Below, in pieces: positions 10,896 through 21,559 of a stretch of DNA of 64,000 nt. A program made the translations under genes and the position numbers. The first letter of the stretch is position 1. Each line of letters begins with the position of its first letter. Below the pieces are notes generated by a model, which did not search any database, had not been told where the DNA came from, and was given only the letters and a program-made list of their open reading frames with translations. Location: contig CM029383.1 of NCBI GenBank assembly GCA_017165825.1, forward strand, positions 6,456,013 through 6,520,012, given 5' to 3'. This stretch comes from Hepsetus odoe. Its lineage: Eukaryota > Chordata > Actinopteri > Characiformes > Hepsetidae.

Positions 10896-11199
10896 GATGG
10901 CCTTCGCATTTTGCCTCGCCTTCTTCTTCTTTTTCTCTGACTCGCCAAAGTCTGAACCCCCTTATTTCCCTGGAGACCCGGCTCTTTTCACACTAACAAA
11001 GCCCAAACAGCATTCCTGCGGCCCCCCGACCCCAATCGAAACAAATTCGCAGCTCGCGTACGCACACACACACATACACACACTCAATACACACAAAACA
11101 ATATGCCTCCACCAGCTCTGTAAACTCACATCATCCTTCAGCCATTGTTTCGTAGCGTGCACACATTATTCCTTATGTCACCAAGACATTACGGCCTTA

Positions 11200-12040
11200 T
11201 TGTGCTAAAAATGATATTCATTACACGCTCGCTAGAGGCCCGGGAATGAATATTTATGGCCGAGGCCCCTAAACCATCCTTAGGGACCCGAGAAGCGTTA
11301 ATGTATATGAAATCATGGTGAAAGGCAAGGCAAACAGCAGTAATGTCGCAGTGAAACACATGAATAAATGCATGCAAACACATCTTTCCTGTTCCTCACA
11401 CGGGCGCCAAGAGTATTACAGCCTAAATGTAGAGCATCATCGTTTTGTTCTGAGGGAAACTGGGACCTTGTGGTTAACAAAACGATTTCATGCTCAGAGG
11501 TTCATGACGAAATTCTTTTCACATCGTATGTACATACATTACCCTGTAGGCGAACATTTTATAAGCATTGCTTATTTTCCTCATTGGGGACTTGCCAATG
11601 AATATTCAAACTGGATTAAAAACTTCAGCAACCCCAATCCTCCATCTAATCAGGGATAGACCGTCGGAAAAAACAGGAGGAGGGATCTGGAGGATTGAAC
11701 GAGTGGCGTAAAAAAACACGGCGGAGGTAATTTACATGAAGATGTATGAGTGTGCTGCTTGATTGTTATGCATCCACCTGTAAGCACATGGCACTCTTTC
11801 CATCATGCATCAAAGCGAAGCGATGCAGATGAATAAATTAGAGTAATTAAGATGCGCAAGTGGTGCAGGAGTGCACTGTACAAAGCCAATGCTATGCATC
11901 ACACTTTCATGAATACACATGTTACAGTGATGCATGTTAAATCCTTAAGGTTTCAGCAATTACCGTCTCATTATTCAAATGAGTGAACAGTAATCATTTT
12001 GAGAATTGTCAGTTGTACATGATATTATTTGGTATTCAGG
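11200..12040. promoter_or_regulatory. Candidate conserved non-coding/enhancer block
   Basis: No repeat signature is seen across about 840 bases, and the texture is that of vertebrate conserved non-coding DNA. Words include AATGAATATTTATGG at about 11240, GAGTAATTAAGATGCG at about 11840, and five exact ATGCAT palindromes (11368, 11768, 11805, 11894, 11930). TAATTA and ATGCAT-type words suit homeodomain and POU proteins. The block is 10 kb downstream of bhlha9, so a fin-bud or neural enhancer is conceivable. This is inference without an alignment. Confidence 0.35.
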
Positions 12041-12392
12041 AGACACTGCCACATTTCGAGAACGAATGAGAATGTGGCTGAATTGTATCTAACATCATGA
12101 TGGTGTCTGCATTACTGAAGCCGATAAATGCCACTCCAGCCATTTATACGGCTGTGATGTTGGGATTTCAGCCCATCTGTAGATGTATGATTTATGTTCT
12201 TCATCAATGCTTTCAAGCCTGTAAAGCTATGAAACTGGTGTCGAACAGCCATGACACCGCAACATCAGTGCCACTGCTGTGCTGAGAAGGTTCATCATCT
12301 AATCAATACCTGCTCAGAAGTGTTTCTATTAAAGTGGACAGCAGCTGTTACACGCTCCAGTCATAATCTGAAGCTTTGAGGAGTTTAGGACA
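12041..12392. other. Spacer, nothing recognised
   Basis: The DNA is non-coding and no repeat is identified. Confidence 0.35.
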
Positions 12393-12735
12393 GATCATAA
12401 TCTTCTCCTTCTTCTCCTTTCGGCTGCTCCCGTTTAGGGGTCGCCACAGCGGATCATCTGTTTTCATTCCTTCCGGTCCTCTGCATCTTCCTCCTCCAAA
12501 AGGACCACCTGCATGTCCTCTCTCACCACGTCCATAAAACATCTCTTTGGTCTTCCTCTTTTCCTCTTTCCTGGCAGCTCCATCTTCAACATCCTCCTCC
12601 CGATATACTCCTCATCTCTCCTCTGGACATGTCCAAACCAACGCAGTCTTGCTTCTCTAACTTTGTCTCCAAAACGTCCAACCTGAGCTGTCCCTCTAAT
12701 ATACGCATTTCTAAAGAACAGGTGAATCATAATGC
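12393..12735 (-). mobile_element. RTE-like LINE 3' end (reverse transcriptase C-terminus)
   Basis: Minus-strand translation gives YIRGTAQVGRFGDKVREARL, then RWFGHVQRRDEEYIGRRMLK, MELPGKRKRGRPKR and MDVVREDMQVV. This is the conserved C-terminal tail of an RTE-type non-LTR retrotransposon ORF. It ends with the 3' UTR motif CGTTTAGGGGTCGCCACAGC (plus-strand reading) and a CTT-rich terminus. It is 5'-truncated, as is typical of LINE insertions. The clade assignment is by motif memory only. Confidence 0.85.
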
Positions 12736-13229
12736 TGATGTTCCTAATGCTGTTAAGTACGTCATTGAACGACTTTCAATTAATCCTTTCAGACGACCTT
12801 TCATTATAAAGGGTCATATCCAGCAAAAGCCAGACTAAACAAACAGAATGGAAATCCATCAAGCCATGCAGGTATTTAGCAGGAGTTGTCTCTTTGTCAC
12901 TTGTTCTTTCATCTCAGAACCATTGCATAAGCCAGAAGGCATTTATGATAACAATTAGTGTGACTCAGCCTTGAAATGCCAGAGAAATTTCTGACGGCTG
13001 CAGAGCTCAGCAGGTTAAGAAGCAGAAGATACAGCATTAGTGCATCTGTTTAGGCGCCATCCACATCCATGCAATTTCAGAAACATTGTTTTATGGATGT
13101 TTGGAGTAGGTATTGGGCTGAGACAGGGATAGGTACATGCATGTAATAAACCAGTGTTTCCAAAGAAAACTTTGTGGTTTATGGTGGTTTATGGTGGTTT
13201 GGTCCTTGATCCCTTTATCCACCTGATGA
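12736..13229. other. Spacer, nothing recognised
   Basis: A small triplicated GTGGTTTATG motif near 13170-13200 is the only structure seen. Confidence 0.35.
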
Positions 13230-13382
13230 TAGGATGATGGTGGTCAGGATACTCGCCAATGGACCCAAAGGCTACAGGTATAAATCCAACCTTCAGACCC
13301 TAAGTTGCTCCAGGAAGACTGACCCTGTATTTAGGAAATGGAAGATGCTAAGTTGATAAGATCATTTGCTAAATGTAAATTT
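13230..13382 (+). mobile_element. Degenerate SINE family B copy
   Basis: Weak matches to the family B body (CTAAGTTGCTCCAGGAAGAC) and to the L2-type tail (TTTGCTAAATGTAAAT) are in the right order. The head is nearly unrecognisable, so it is old. Confidence 0.6.
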
Positions 13383-13411
13383 TAGTCTGTTAAATTTTAA
13401 CTACATTTTAG

Positions 13412-13480
13412 CCCAGAGGTTCCCTTCAGCAAGGTACCATTTGGTTGTGGTTCACTGTGTCACTAATACTCACTTTCACT
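13412..13480 (+). mobile_element. SINE family A fragment
   Basis: The fragment contains AGGTTCCCTTCAGCAAGGTACC and then jumps to the 3' part (TTGTGGTTCACTGTGT, CTCACTTTCACTTC). Confidence 0.6.
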
Positions 13481-13539
13481 TCATTATTTTAAATGCTTAT
13501 GCTGACTCGGGAACGCAGGGGTTCTTGGGTTCTAGCCTG

Positions 13540-13740
13540 ATCATAAGGTGAGGTAGAGAAACCTCCTGTCCAGGTTGCCAGTCCAAGGCAGACATGTTAA
13601 CGAACACCTAGGGGGCAATTCAGCATCTCCAATCCACCTGACCTGGATGTGTTGGAACTCTGGGTAGAAACCAGAGCTCCTGGAGGAAACCCACACAGAC
13701 ACGGGGAGAACAACCTCCACGCAGAAAGGGCTCGGACAGC
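13540..13740 (-). mobile_element. Relic of an unrelated tRNA-SINE/LINE tail
   Basis: Words such as CACCTAGGGGGCAATTCAGC and GGAGGAAACCCACACAGACA are hallmarks of DANA/Mermaid-like fish repeats. The relic is diverged with unclear borders. Confidence 0.5.
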
Positions 13741-14562
13741 TTTATATGCGTTTTCTTTACAGATATTAAGTATTTAATCTGAAATACACATGTTATGCTA
13801 AATCTGCGACAGAATGCAGTTCTGCTGAAGCCTTGCCATTTAGTAATTGTACTCATAAAGAACCGTCATGCAAAATTAACCAAGACCAAACAGAGACCGA
13901 GCTCTCACTTTGATTTTCTTTTCATGCTTGACAGCTGAGAAAAACTGTGAGCAACCAGAGACTAAAAGGGAGGAGGTTGGTGTCCAGGAAAGATGCTGAT
14001 GAGGGGCTTTGAGAGCTAATGAATCCTTCTAATGTTAATATGCAAACCACTCTCATTTACACAGGCCCAGCACCATTAGCCAGACTGCTCCCAACCACAG
14101 TAGAATTAACAACATTTCCTTCATCTACACATGAATCTACAGGCAGCGTGCATAAGATTTTGGAAGAAATCTACATTTCTATTGCACAGCTTTACTGATC
14201 TTGGAGCATGTTTGTTGGAAATGCTGGAAAACATTCAGATTTCTCAGTCAACTCAAGGCCCTAATCAGCAAGTCTGTGGTCCTTCTGACAGCTAGCGTTT
14301 GTGATTTTTTTCTTCCAGTAATATAAGAACAGGCTGTTCTTCTTAAATAGGGACAAACCTATAAAACCTGAAAGTAAATAAATGCGTCCGTTTCAAATGA
14401 TGTAACCATCACTGCCCACATGCTTCAGTGCATCCATAATGCTGGCATGGATGTTAAGCAGTACAACACAGGGCAAAGCCACCAGTTTCTGAAAACAAAA
14501 AACATGATGGTAGAAGAGGTTAATGAAGAGAGAGTATAAAATTGTGATTGCAGTGTGTACTT
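13741..14562. other. Spacer, possible conserved stretch
   Basis: No gene is visible. The part at 13980-14160 (GAGAGCTAATGAATCCTTCT, GCAAACCACTCTCATTTACA) lacks repeats and could be constrained, but support is weak. Confidence 0.3.
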
Positions 14563-14757
14563 GAAAGTGAATGGACTATTTCTCATTGTGGACCCACAGC
14601 CCAGCACACTGAAGCACATCAAAGTGCGTTGCATTTAGTCCATACACAGAGTGGAGCAGGGGTCAATGCCCAGGGAGCAGTGTTGGGGACAGTTTTTTGG
14701 TTCCTTAGGGCAATCTACTCCGAGATCTTCCGATCATGGTGCCTAGCAGGCAACCGT
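14563..14757 (-). mobile_element. Diverged SINE family A copy, first of a head-to-head pair
   Basis: Reversed family A sequence, more diverged than most copies (GGAGCAGTGTTGGGGACAG, CGATCATGGTGCCTAG). It abuts the opposite-strand copy at 14766. Confidence 0.78.
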
Positions 14758-14765
14758 TGCAATGG

Positions 14766-15003
14766 TGGAGCAGTGGTGGCCTAGTGGTTAGGGAGCTGGC
14801 CCCAGGATCAGAAGGCTGTGGGTTTGAAACCCAGACCAGGAAGATGTACTGTCCCTTGAGCAAGTTACTGTCCCCATCACTGCTCCCCAGGTGCTTTAGA
14901 TAGATGCTGCACGGTATGTATGGATTAAATGCAGAGGCTGAATTTCACTGGGCTTCACTGAGTGTTGTGCTGTGTACTCATAATGAAAACTTGTCACTTT
15001 CAC
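14766..15003 (+). mobile_element. SINE family A copy, second of a head-to-head pair
   Basis: It has an intact A box (GTGGCCTAGTGGTTAGGG), B box (GGGTTTGAAACCC) and tail (CACTTTCACC). With 14563-14757 it forms an inverted pair only a few bases apart. Confidence 0.9.
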
Positions 15004-15319
15004 CTCAACATACCAATTTTACCAAACACAGTTCTGTAAATAGGATAAATAAGGTTAAAGAATCTTCATATAATGCAAGGGCGGAATGGCAACACCATTT
15101 TTCAAGCAAAGATCCATCGAGAAACCTTTATTAATATTATTTATTATTATTTATATTATTTATATTAAGTCAAGGGTAGATTATCTAGTAATTCTTCTCA
15201 TATTTCAACCAGTGAACTGCTCCACGTCTATTGTACTGATGAAACCCCCAAAGATGGATGGTTGTCACCAACTTTCCAAGAAAAGCATCACCTTTGATTG
15301 TTATTGAAACTCCAAAGAC

Positions 15320-15510
15320 CTGCACGTCGGGTGGATTGGAGACGCTAAATAGGCTGTGGGTGTCTGTGTTTTTCTGCCCTGCAATGGACTGGCGACCCGT
15401 CCGGGGTGTTTCCCTGCCTTTCATCCTGAGAGAGCTGGGATAGAATCCAGCACCACCTAGTCCCTAATCAAGACAAGTGGTTAAGAAAATGAGTGAGCTA
15501 GTCAGTGATT
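15320..15510 (+). mobile_element. Fish LINE/SINE 3'-tail relic
   Basis: The relic contains GGTGGATTGGAGACGCTAAA, CTGGCGACCCGTCCGGGGTG and AAGACAAGTGGTTAAGAAAA. This tail module also ends the chimeric SINEs. No head is recognisable. Confidence 0.65.
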
Positions 15511-16264
15511 AAATATTCTCAAACTCACTATAAAACTCATGATCTTAGGGAGTTTCTCCATTTGAGTTCTGTTCTTCTTCCTCATTACTCTTAGAGTAGA
15601 GAAGAGTCTCTATAGTAAAAAACCTTTGGACTATTTTTTGGAAATCCTTTTAAAAACGATGTAATACAAATAAATCTGAATTCAGTTCGGTTGAACCGGC
15701 AGAATCGAATTGTGTCTCTGCTCTATCATACTCATTTTAAGCAACCACAGCAACAAATCCAATAAAGTTCTCTCCATAACTTTTAAATGTCAGCTTAGGT
15801 TAGAGCAGTGAGTCATACTGCTGTTTGCACACATCTCCAGGCGGCACATTCCTGCTTCACATTCTGTTAGAAAAGACGAAGAATCTCAAAATTAGGTTTG
15901 CTCATTTTCAAATCACAAAAGCCCCACACCAGAGCTCCCACATAAGAACATTTCTCACAACGGCCTGAACAGGTAACCCTAAGGAAATACGAATAAGGAT
16001 ATTTTAGATTTGTTTCAGCACCAAGGACAGTTCTTGAAAGAAAAACGGGAAAACGGTCAGTTACAGAAATTCTTTCTGACATGAAATCTATGGAGCCAGA
16101 GTGTATTATGGGAATTTGTGCCATTGATAGTGACTCATGTTTGTAAAATCCCCACCTCTGTCCTTTCTGGTTAGGCTGTACTGTGCCCAGTACTGCATGC
16201 TATAAATTCATAACCTGCACACTGTGAGTTCAAAACAGTTCTAATGTCTTTCTGTCTGTCTGAG
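15511..16264. other. Spacer, nothing recognised
   Basis: The DNA is non-coding. It ends in the pyrimidine-rich tract that serves as a possible acceptor for the next entry. Confidence 0.35.
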
Positions 16265-16489
16265 ATGGACGACTGTCCGCCACCTGTACCGTGGACAGCT
16301 TGTGCATTTCCTGAAAAGAAAGGGCTCCCAGCCAAGCCCATCAATTACCGTGAGGATTTCTTGAACTCCAGACCAGCTAGTCCACCGTCTGAGTCGACTG
16401 TCTTCCCGGTCGAATCATCTGCAGGAGCGGCTGCCACTAACACTAACAAAAGCTCCACCCACTCAAACAGAACCACCACCACTGGCTAA
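16265..16489 (+). CDS. Candidate terminal exon of an unidentified gene
   Basis: A strong pyrimidine tract ending in CTGTCTGTCTGAG is followed by an open frame of 74 codons that ends at TAA (16487-16489). The translation looks protein-like and proline/serine-rich: MDDCPPPVPWTACAFPEKKG, then PAKPINYREDFLNSRPASPP, ending in a Thr/Asn/Ser run. CpG-containing codons (CCG, TCG) survive, which is unusual for decayed DNA. It would be the last exon of a plus-strand gene, but no upstream exon or AATAAA is seen and a SINE starts 56 bases later. The family is not recognised. It could also be a retroposed or orphan exon. Confidence 0.35.
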   Translation: MDDCPPPVPWTACAFPEKKGLPAKPINYREDFLNSRPASPPSESTVFPVESSAGAAATNTNKSSTHSNRTTTTG

Positions 16490-16545
16490 TTGAACTTCCA
16501 ATTACAGACACTAATGGACTCTTTTATTGTAACTCATATAGTGGT

Positions 16546-16782
16546 CATGGAGTCGGCCACAGGATCGGAAGATTGTAAGTTCAAACCCCTTACCAGTAAG
16601 TTGCCCTGAGGTACCCTTGAGCAAGGTACCGTCCCCAACACTGCTCCCCGGGTGCTTTCATAGCTGCCCCCTGCTGTACGGTGTTTGCATGGGTGAAATG
16701 TAGAGGTCCAACTTCGTTGTGGTACACTGTGTGCTGTGCTGTGACCTCGCAATGAAGAGAATAGTCACTTTCACTTTCACTA
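16546..16782 (+). mobile_element. SINE family A copy, head truncated
   Basis: It starts inside the head at GAGTCGGCCACAGGATCGGA. The B box reads AAGTTCAAACCCC and the tail is CACTTTCACTTTCAC. Confidence 0.9.
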
Positions 16783-16969
16783 CCTACCTGGAACTCATCG
16801 CTAAAACTATTAACTTACAAAATGCACTTTTTCCTGCTTTTTCTTTTCTTTCTTGATTATCCAGAATTGACCAGAGGAGGATGGCTTCCCATTTTGAGTC
16901 TTGGTCCATAAATAGATTGGACTTGACTTGTCTTGGCTTTAAAGCAAGCATATCTTTTTGTTACTTTCC

Positions 16970-17560
16970 GAAGCAAGTTGTTTAAGATGTTTATAGCTAA
17001 CTTCAACTTCACACGCCCATGGCTTTACTAATCCACAGCAGAGGGGAAACTTCCCTTGTTATCACCTCACTTACTTTTCTCAGCGCTCTCTTCTATAATT
17101 CACACCTAGCGAAAGGAAAAAAGAAAACAAACACGGATAAAGATTTTTCACACTTTTATGCTCTAAAAATGTCACAGTTGAGAACCGCTAATGCGTGTTT
17201 ACTCCCAGACGAAACCCCTCAGTGTAGGAACGTGCTAACCAAAAATAAATAAATAAATAAATAAATAAATAAACTATATGACTGCTTCTCACAAGCAAAT
17301 AAGCAATTAAATATTCATAAAGCGCAGCACATCTGCAATGCTTGGCATTACCGGTTCCCAAATGGTATTCAAATCAGAGCCTGGCTAAAAAATCTGGAAC
17401 AGGAGAGCTTTATCGGAACTGAATTGATTATATGGCACATTCATCAGGATTAACAGACATTATGCCATCATCCCTGAGCTCACGTCTCTATTTTGGGCCT
17501 TGTTGAACCGCAGACGTGGAGACTTATGGTTGTTAGAGAAAACAGAACAGGTAAAGAACA
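16970..17560. promoter_or_regulatory. Candidate conserved non-coding block
   Basis: The DNA is repeat-poor apart from a (TAAA)n run (17241-17273). It has words such as AGCAATTAAATATTCATAAA, TTGGCATTACCGGTTCCCAA and TGAATTGATTATATGGC that look like clustered homeodomain-type sites. There is no ORF support. Conservation is inferred only. Confidence 0.3.
17241..17273. repeat. (TAAA)n microsatellite
   Basis: This is a run of about eight tetranucleotide units. Confidence 0.95.
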
Positions 17561-17815
17561 TTTAACCCTTGAAGCTCATTCTGCATGGCTGTGGCCCCTC
17601 AGTGTTCTTGTTACGGTGGAGGCTCTCAAATTGAACCGGAGCTCCACTTGGCTGTTTGCTTTTGTTAGTTTGCTGCTCATTGTCTTATTCACACCTCTCA
17701 AAAGACAACTGCTTTCTGCTGTCTGTCTGCTCTCTGTAATGCCAAAGTCATCACTTTTAAAGGCTGTTGAGGGCAAATACCAGTGATTCTGATTCTGGGC
17801 TTCATATTTGTCCAT

Positions 17816-18056
17816 GGGGCAGCAGTGGCCCAGTGGTTAGGGAGTTGCCCACAGGATCAGAAGATTGTGGGTTCAAACCCCTTACCAGTAGTTTGCCCTG
17901 AGGTACCCTTGAGCAAGGTACTGTCCCCGTCACTACTCCCCGGGCCCCCCTGCTGCACAGTGTTTGTGTGCATGGGTTAAATGCAGGGGTACAATTTCGT
18001 TGTGGTTCGCTGTGCTGTGACCTCGCAATGACAAGAATAGTCACTTTCACTTTCAA
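17816..18056 (+). mobile_element. SINE family A copy, near full length
   Basis: The head is GGGGCAGCAGTGGCCCAGTG, the B box GGGTTCAAACCCC, the core CCTTGAGCAAGGTACTGTCC and the tail TCACTTTCACTTTC. It is among the least diverged copies. Confidence 0.93.
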
Positions 18057-18799
18057 ATGAAGCAACACATCCATTGGTCAGATAGAAGGACCGTCTTCTT
18101 TCAGAACAATGCTTTACTTTCCTTTGATCTCTGCTTAATTCAGCGAAGCTTATTTCAACCCTGCATAAAAGAGTATAAAATATTGCCACGTGTGTCAATG
18201 CGTATGCTTGCCAGTCCTACTTTTTATTTTAAACTATTCATTCATTCAAATTTAGAATGTGAATAAAAAAACTTTTGTCTTTTATTCTTACTGGAACTGG
18301 ATTAAGTGGTTTGCAGAAGGAAACTCTCCACAACTTTCCCGTTTAACATTTTCCCAAAAAATCAGGGAAATAAAAACCTAGAATAAAAATAAATAAATAA
18401 AATAAAAAAGGAAATGTTGATACAGAATTAAATCAAATTACAATAATTTCATAACTCATTACACAGCTAAATATGTAATTACATAAGCAATTACAAATGC
18501 GTTACACGTACATTAATTGCAGTGTGTTTAACGTCATAACTTCTGAGGGTTTCGTTTGTTCTTCCATAGTTCAGGTTTGTGGGCTATAAAGCACATTAGA
18601 AGGTGAACATTTTTCCTTTTTTGGGAGGGTTACTGGATCCCACTGAGGATGGAGTTTGATACAGAAGCCAGACAGTGAATCCAGACATGCCATAATTAAT
18701 ACCTGTGACGAAGTGGCCTTGGGATGGCATCCCGATAGAGCTCCACCTGGCAGACACACACTGCAGCATTCGTCAGACACTTAGGGTCTAATTAAAGAT
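18057..18799. other. Spacer, nothing recognised
   Basis: The stretch is AT-rich with short A-rich runs near 18390-18410. No exon is supported. Confidence 0.35.
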
Positions 18800-19620
18800 G
18801 AGACACATTCATTAACAGCACAAATACCCCACCATATGGGTCTTTCTTCAGGCCGTTCCGGGCCACTCGGCCCAAACCCGAGAGCCTATTGCTGGCCCCT
18901 GATCTGTGCAACAAATTGGACCGTTCTCAGAAGTGCTATCTAAATGCAAACAGCGAGCACCTCTCCAGAATATTAAGCGCCATCTTGGGTCTTCGTCAAA
19001 TGAACGATGTAATTTAGTGTTTTTTTTCCACGGCCTGAGCTTAATTATTGCCATTCTCATTCTCCCTGTGGCCTCCGCTTTTTAATGGATTGATTTTTTC
19101 CTGATGAAATTGCTCAGTTAAAACGGTCGACGAGAAGCGGCCTTTTCCCTTCTTTCAGGAGAAGCTGATAACTAAAATAGACGCCTCCTACAGGCCTGGC
19201 TTTCCTGCGGCTTTCTAATGAGCTTATTTGTTAAAGTGCAGGCTTTCTTTTCTGCAGTGGAGAGGCTTTTGTAACTTTGCTGCAGTTGAGCTAACAAGCA
19301 CGCTTGTTTGCAAGAAAAAGATTGTGTTTTTCCTACCAAGAGAAATGAAGAAAGTGATCTATAGCAAACCACAGAACATGTCAGGCAGCGCTTTACACTT
19401 CAGTGGCTCGCCGTGGTGCAGAGGCATGATGAAGGCATTAAAGGTGCAGATAGATGCAGAGAAAAAAATCTAATTCCGTCCTTTATTTCATGTGTTGCTA
19501 AAGAAACTGTTGATTTTTTTCCCCTTCTTTTTTCCATGAGGTGGTGCAGCTGAAAGCAAGAGAGCAATTGAAATCCCTGAGAAAGCATCCGCCTGACAGA
19601 ATTACTCTTTAAACCGAATT
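18800..19620. promoter_or_regulatory. Candidate conserved non-coding block
   Basis: About 800 bases lack any recognisable repeat. The texture is mixed GC and AT with retained CpGs, e.g. AGGCCGTTCCGGGCCACTCG at about 18850, AACGGTCGACGAGAAGCGG at about 19120, TTTCTAATGAGCTTATTTG at about 19213. Such blocks in fish gene deserts are often enhancers. Short open frames here have no domain. Confidence 0.3.
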
Positions 19621-20220
19621 AATGTCAAAAAAGATGGATTGCTTCAGGTGGTTCCAGAGGGCCAGAAAACAATATTTCCGGAAAGTCAAGGACAACATGT
19701 GAATTAACGTAGAGAGAGTGGAACGCCAGATTTCTTTTACAGAGAAAACACTTTAAAAAGGGTTTGCTGTTAAGGTTTAAACACACGTCTCATAGCAACA
19801 CAAGCTTGAATCCATAGATGTTATTTTTTTATGAATCGAAAGGATTCATTTCAATAAAGTATCAGATTTTGTCCTAAACATAAATCCGCTCTTTGGTGAG
19901 GAATTTATCTAAAATATAAGTACGGAAGTGTGAAAGGCCAGGTTTCACAGAGGAAAGCCTTTTTTGATGCACCAGTGCTCTGCTGAGCCAATAACTGGGT
20001 TCCACACTTCCTCTGGCTTTAACCTCAGCGCAGGCTAAAGCTGAAGCTGATTTCTTTTTATCTCACACATTCATGATATTAGTCACTTGTCAAAGAATTG
20101 GCACTATTTTCAACAAAAAATGCATTTTCATGAAGGGAAAAATCTACAAATGTCGGCCCGTTGTGTTTGCACTTAGATGAGAGAGCTAGGGTGACGTCCA
20201 GAGATCCATTTGCATTGATG
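19621..20220. other. Spacer, nothing recognised
   Basis: The DNA is non-coding and no named repeat is seen. Confidence 0.35.
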
Positions 20221-20460
20221 AAGTGAAAGTGAAAGTGACAACCCTCGTCATTGTGAAACGCAGCACAGCACAACACAACGAAATTCAACCTCTGCGTTTC
20301 ACCCATACACACATGTGCAGCAGGGGGCAGTTATTGAAAGTGCCCGGGGAGCAGTGACAGGGACGGTACCTTTCTCAAAGGTAGCTCAGGGCAACCCACT
20401 GGTGTGGAAATCGAACCCACAATCTTACGATCCTGGTCAACCACTAGGCCACTGCTGCCA
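20221..20460 (-). mobile_element. SINE family A copy, near full length
   Basis: The copy runs from GAAGTGAAAGTGAAAGTGAC to CACTAGGCCACTGCTGCCA, with reversed B box AATCGAACCCAC. Confidence 0.92.
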
Positions 20461-20584
20461 CTCTGTGATTGACCGAGGCGAAATAAGAACCAAACTAATG
20501 TGCCTGTCACTTCAAACTCCCCCAACAAACTCACCAACAACTGTTCCAGGAGCTTCGTGGAACAGGGTTCCATTCAAGCCTCAC

Positions 20585-20820
20585 ATCCCCAAGTGCAATA
20601 CCAAACACGGGACAAAGTTGTATAAAGCACTAAAGGCAGAAACATGTTCTGTGGAGTGAAGAATCACACCTCTCTGTCTGGCAGTCTGGAGGGATGAAAC
20701 TGGGTTTTGCAGATGCCAGGAGAATGTTCCCTCTCATCATCATCAACTGAGGATACTGAGAATGCCATAAAAGTACCTGTAGGTGCCAAATGTCCCAATA
20801 TTTTTGTCCGTAAAGTCTAC
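20585..20820 (+). mobile_element. Tc1/mariner-type transposon relic
   Basis: Sequence like TCTGTGGAGTGAAGAATCAC, GGCAGTCTGGAGGGATGAA and TTTTGCAGATGCCAGGAG matches the catalytic-core region of a fish Tc1-like transposase (the part around the second acidic residue). After a deletion it ends in a terminus reading CCCAATATTTTTGTCCGTAA. It is a broken internal-deletion copy. Confidence 0.65.
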
Positions 20821-21118
20821 CTTGAAAATGGTACAACCATTCCTTGTGTAATCAACCAATAGGCTAATATTGTGCATGTTTTTGCCCATTTTGGCCACAT
20901 TCACTTTCAAAACTTTCCTGTTGGCATGGAAACAGCATGGGTGAACCCTGTAGCTTTGTAGTGGCAGGACTATAGGCTTAACTTGAGCTGTAGACCCTTC
21001 CATTTTGTGGGCTCTGAATTTGGTTTTCCTTTAAAGATATTATCCCAAGCTAAAGGGTGCTCATATGCACAATGCCCAAAAGCATTTGCTTAGTTTAAAA
21101 GGCAGTTTAAAAAACCGC
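20821..21118. other. Spacer, nothing recognised
   Basis: The DNA is non-coding. Confidence 0.35.
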
Positions 21119-21151
21119 CTTATTCACTAAAACTCATAACTAGTGAATAAG
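21119..21151. repeat. Perfect 11-bp inverted repeat (hairpin)
   Basis: CTTATTCACTA (21119-21129) and TAGTGAATAAG (21141-21151) are exact reverse complements around an 11-base loop. It lies just upstream of a LINE-tail module and may be a transposon end or chance. Confidence 0.8.
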
Positions 21152-21159
21152 ATAATTGT

Positions 21160-21240
21160 CAGTCAGTCATTTTCTGGGCCGCTTGTCCTAATTAGGGTCA
21201 CGGGGGGGTGATGGAATCCATCCCAGCTCACACAGGGTGA
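21160..21240 (-). mobile_element. LINE/SINE tail module fragment
   Basis: ATTTTCTGGGCCGCTTGTCC and CATCCCAGCTCACACAGGGT are the reverse of the tail found on the chimeric SINEs. A family B SINE follows directly. Confidence 0.65.
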
Positions 21241-21243
21241 AGG

Positions 21244-21436
21244 GTGGCGGTGGTCTAGTGGTGGTACTTGCCTACGGACCTCTGGATCAAGAGGTCCCCG
21301 GTTCGAATCCCACCTCTAGCACTACCACCACTGGGTCCCTGAGCAAGACCCTTAACCCTGAGTTGCTCCAGGGGGACTGTCCCTGTAAGTCGCTCTGGAT
21401 AAGAGCATCTGCTAAATGCCGTAAATGTAAATGTGA
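21244..21436 (+). mobile_element. SINE family B, best copy
   Basis: The tRNA-like head has an A box TGGTCTAGTGG and a perfect B box GGTTCGAATCC. The body reads CCTTAACCCTGAGTTGCTCC. The 3' end is CTCTGGATAAGAGCATCTGC followed by TAAATGCCGTAAATGTAAAT, the tail shared with L2-clade LINEs and V-SINE-type fish elements. Confidence 0.92.
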
Positions 21437-21559
21437 AGGACGGGGACACATTTTGCAGGGAATAAGATTATTGGACACATTTCAATAATTTTTATCGAGT
21501 ACATAAAAAACAGAGGAAAGGCCTTGAATACGGGCCCTCATCTTTTGGTTAAGAAACAG

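Noticed and set aside
12464..12730. 88-codon minus-strand frame as a gene
   Set aside because: It is the C-terminal tail of an RTE-like LINE ORF. The same peptide recurs at 27929 and 55284.
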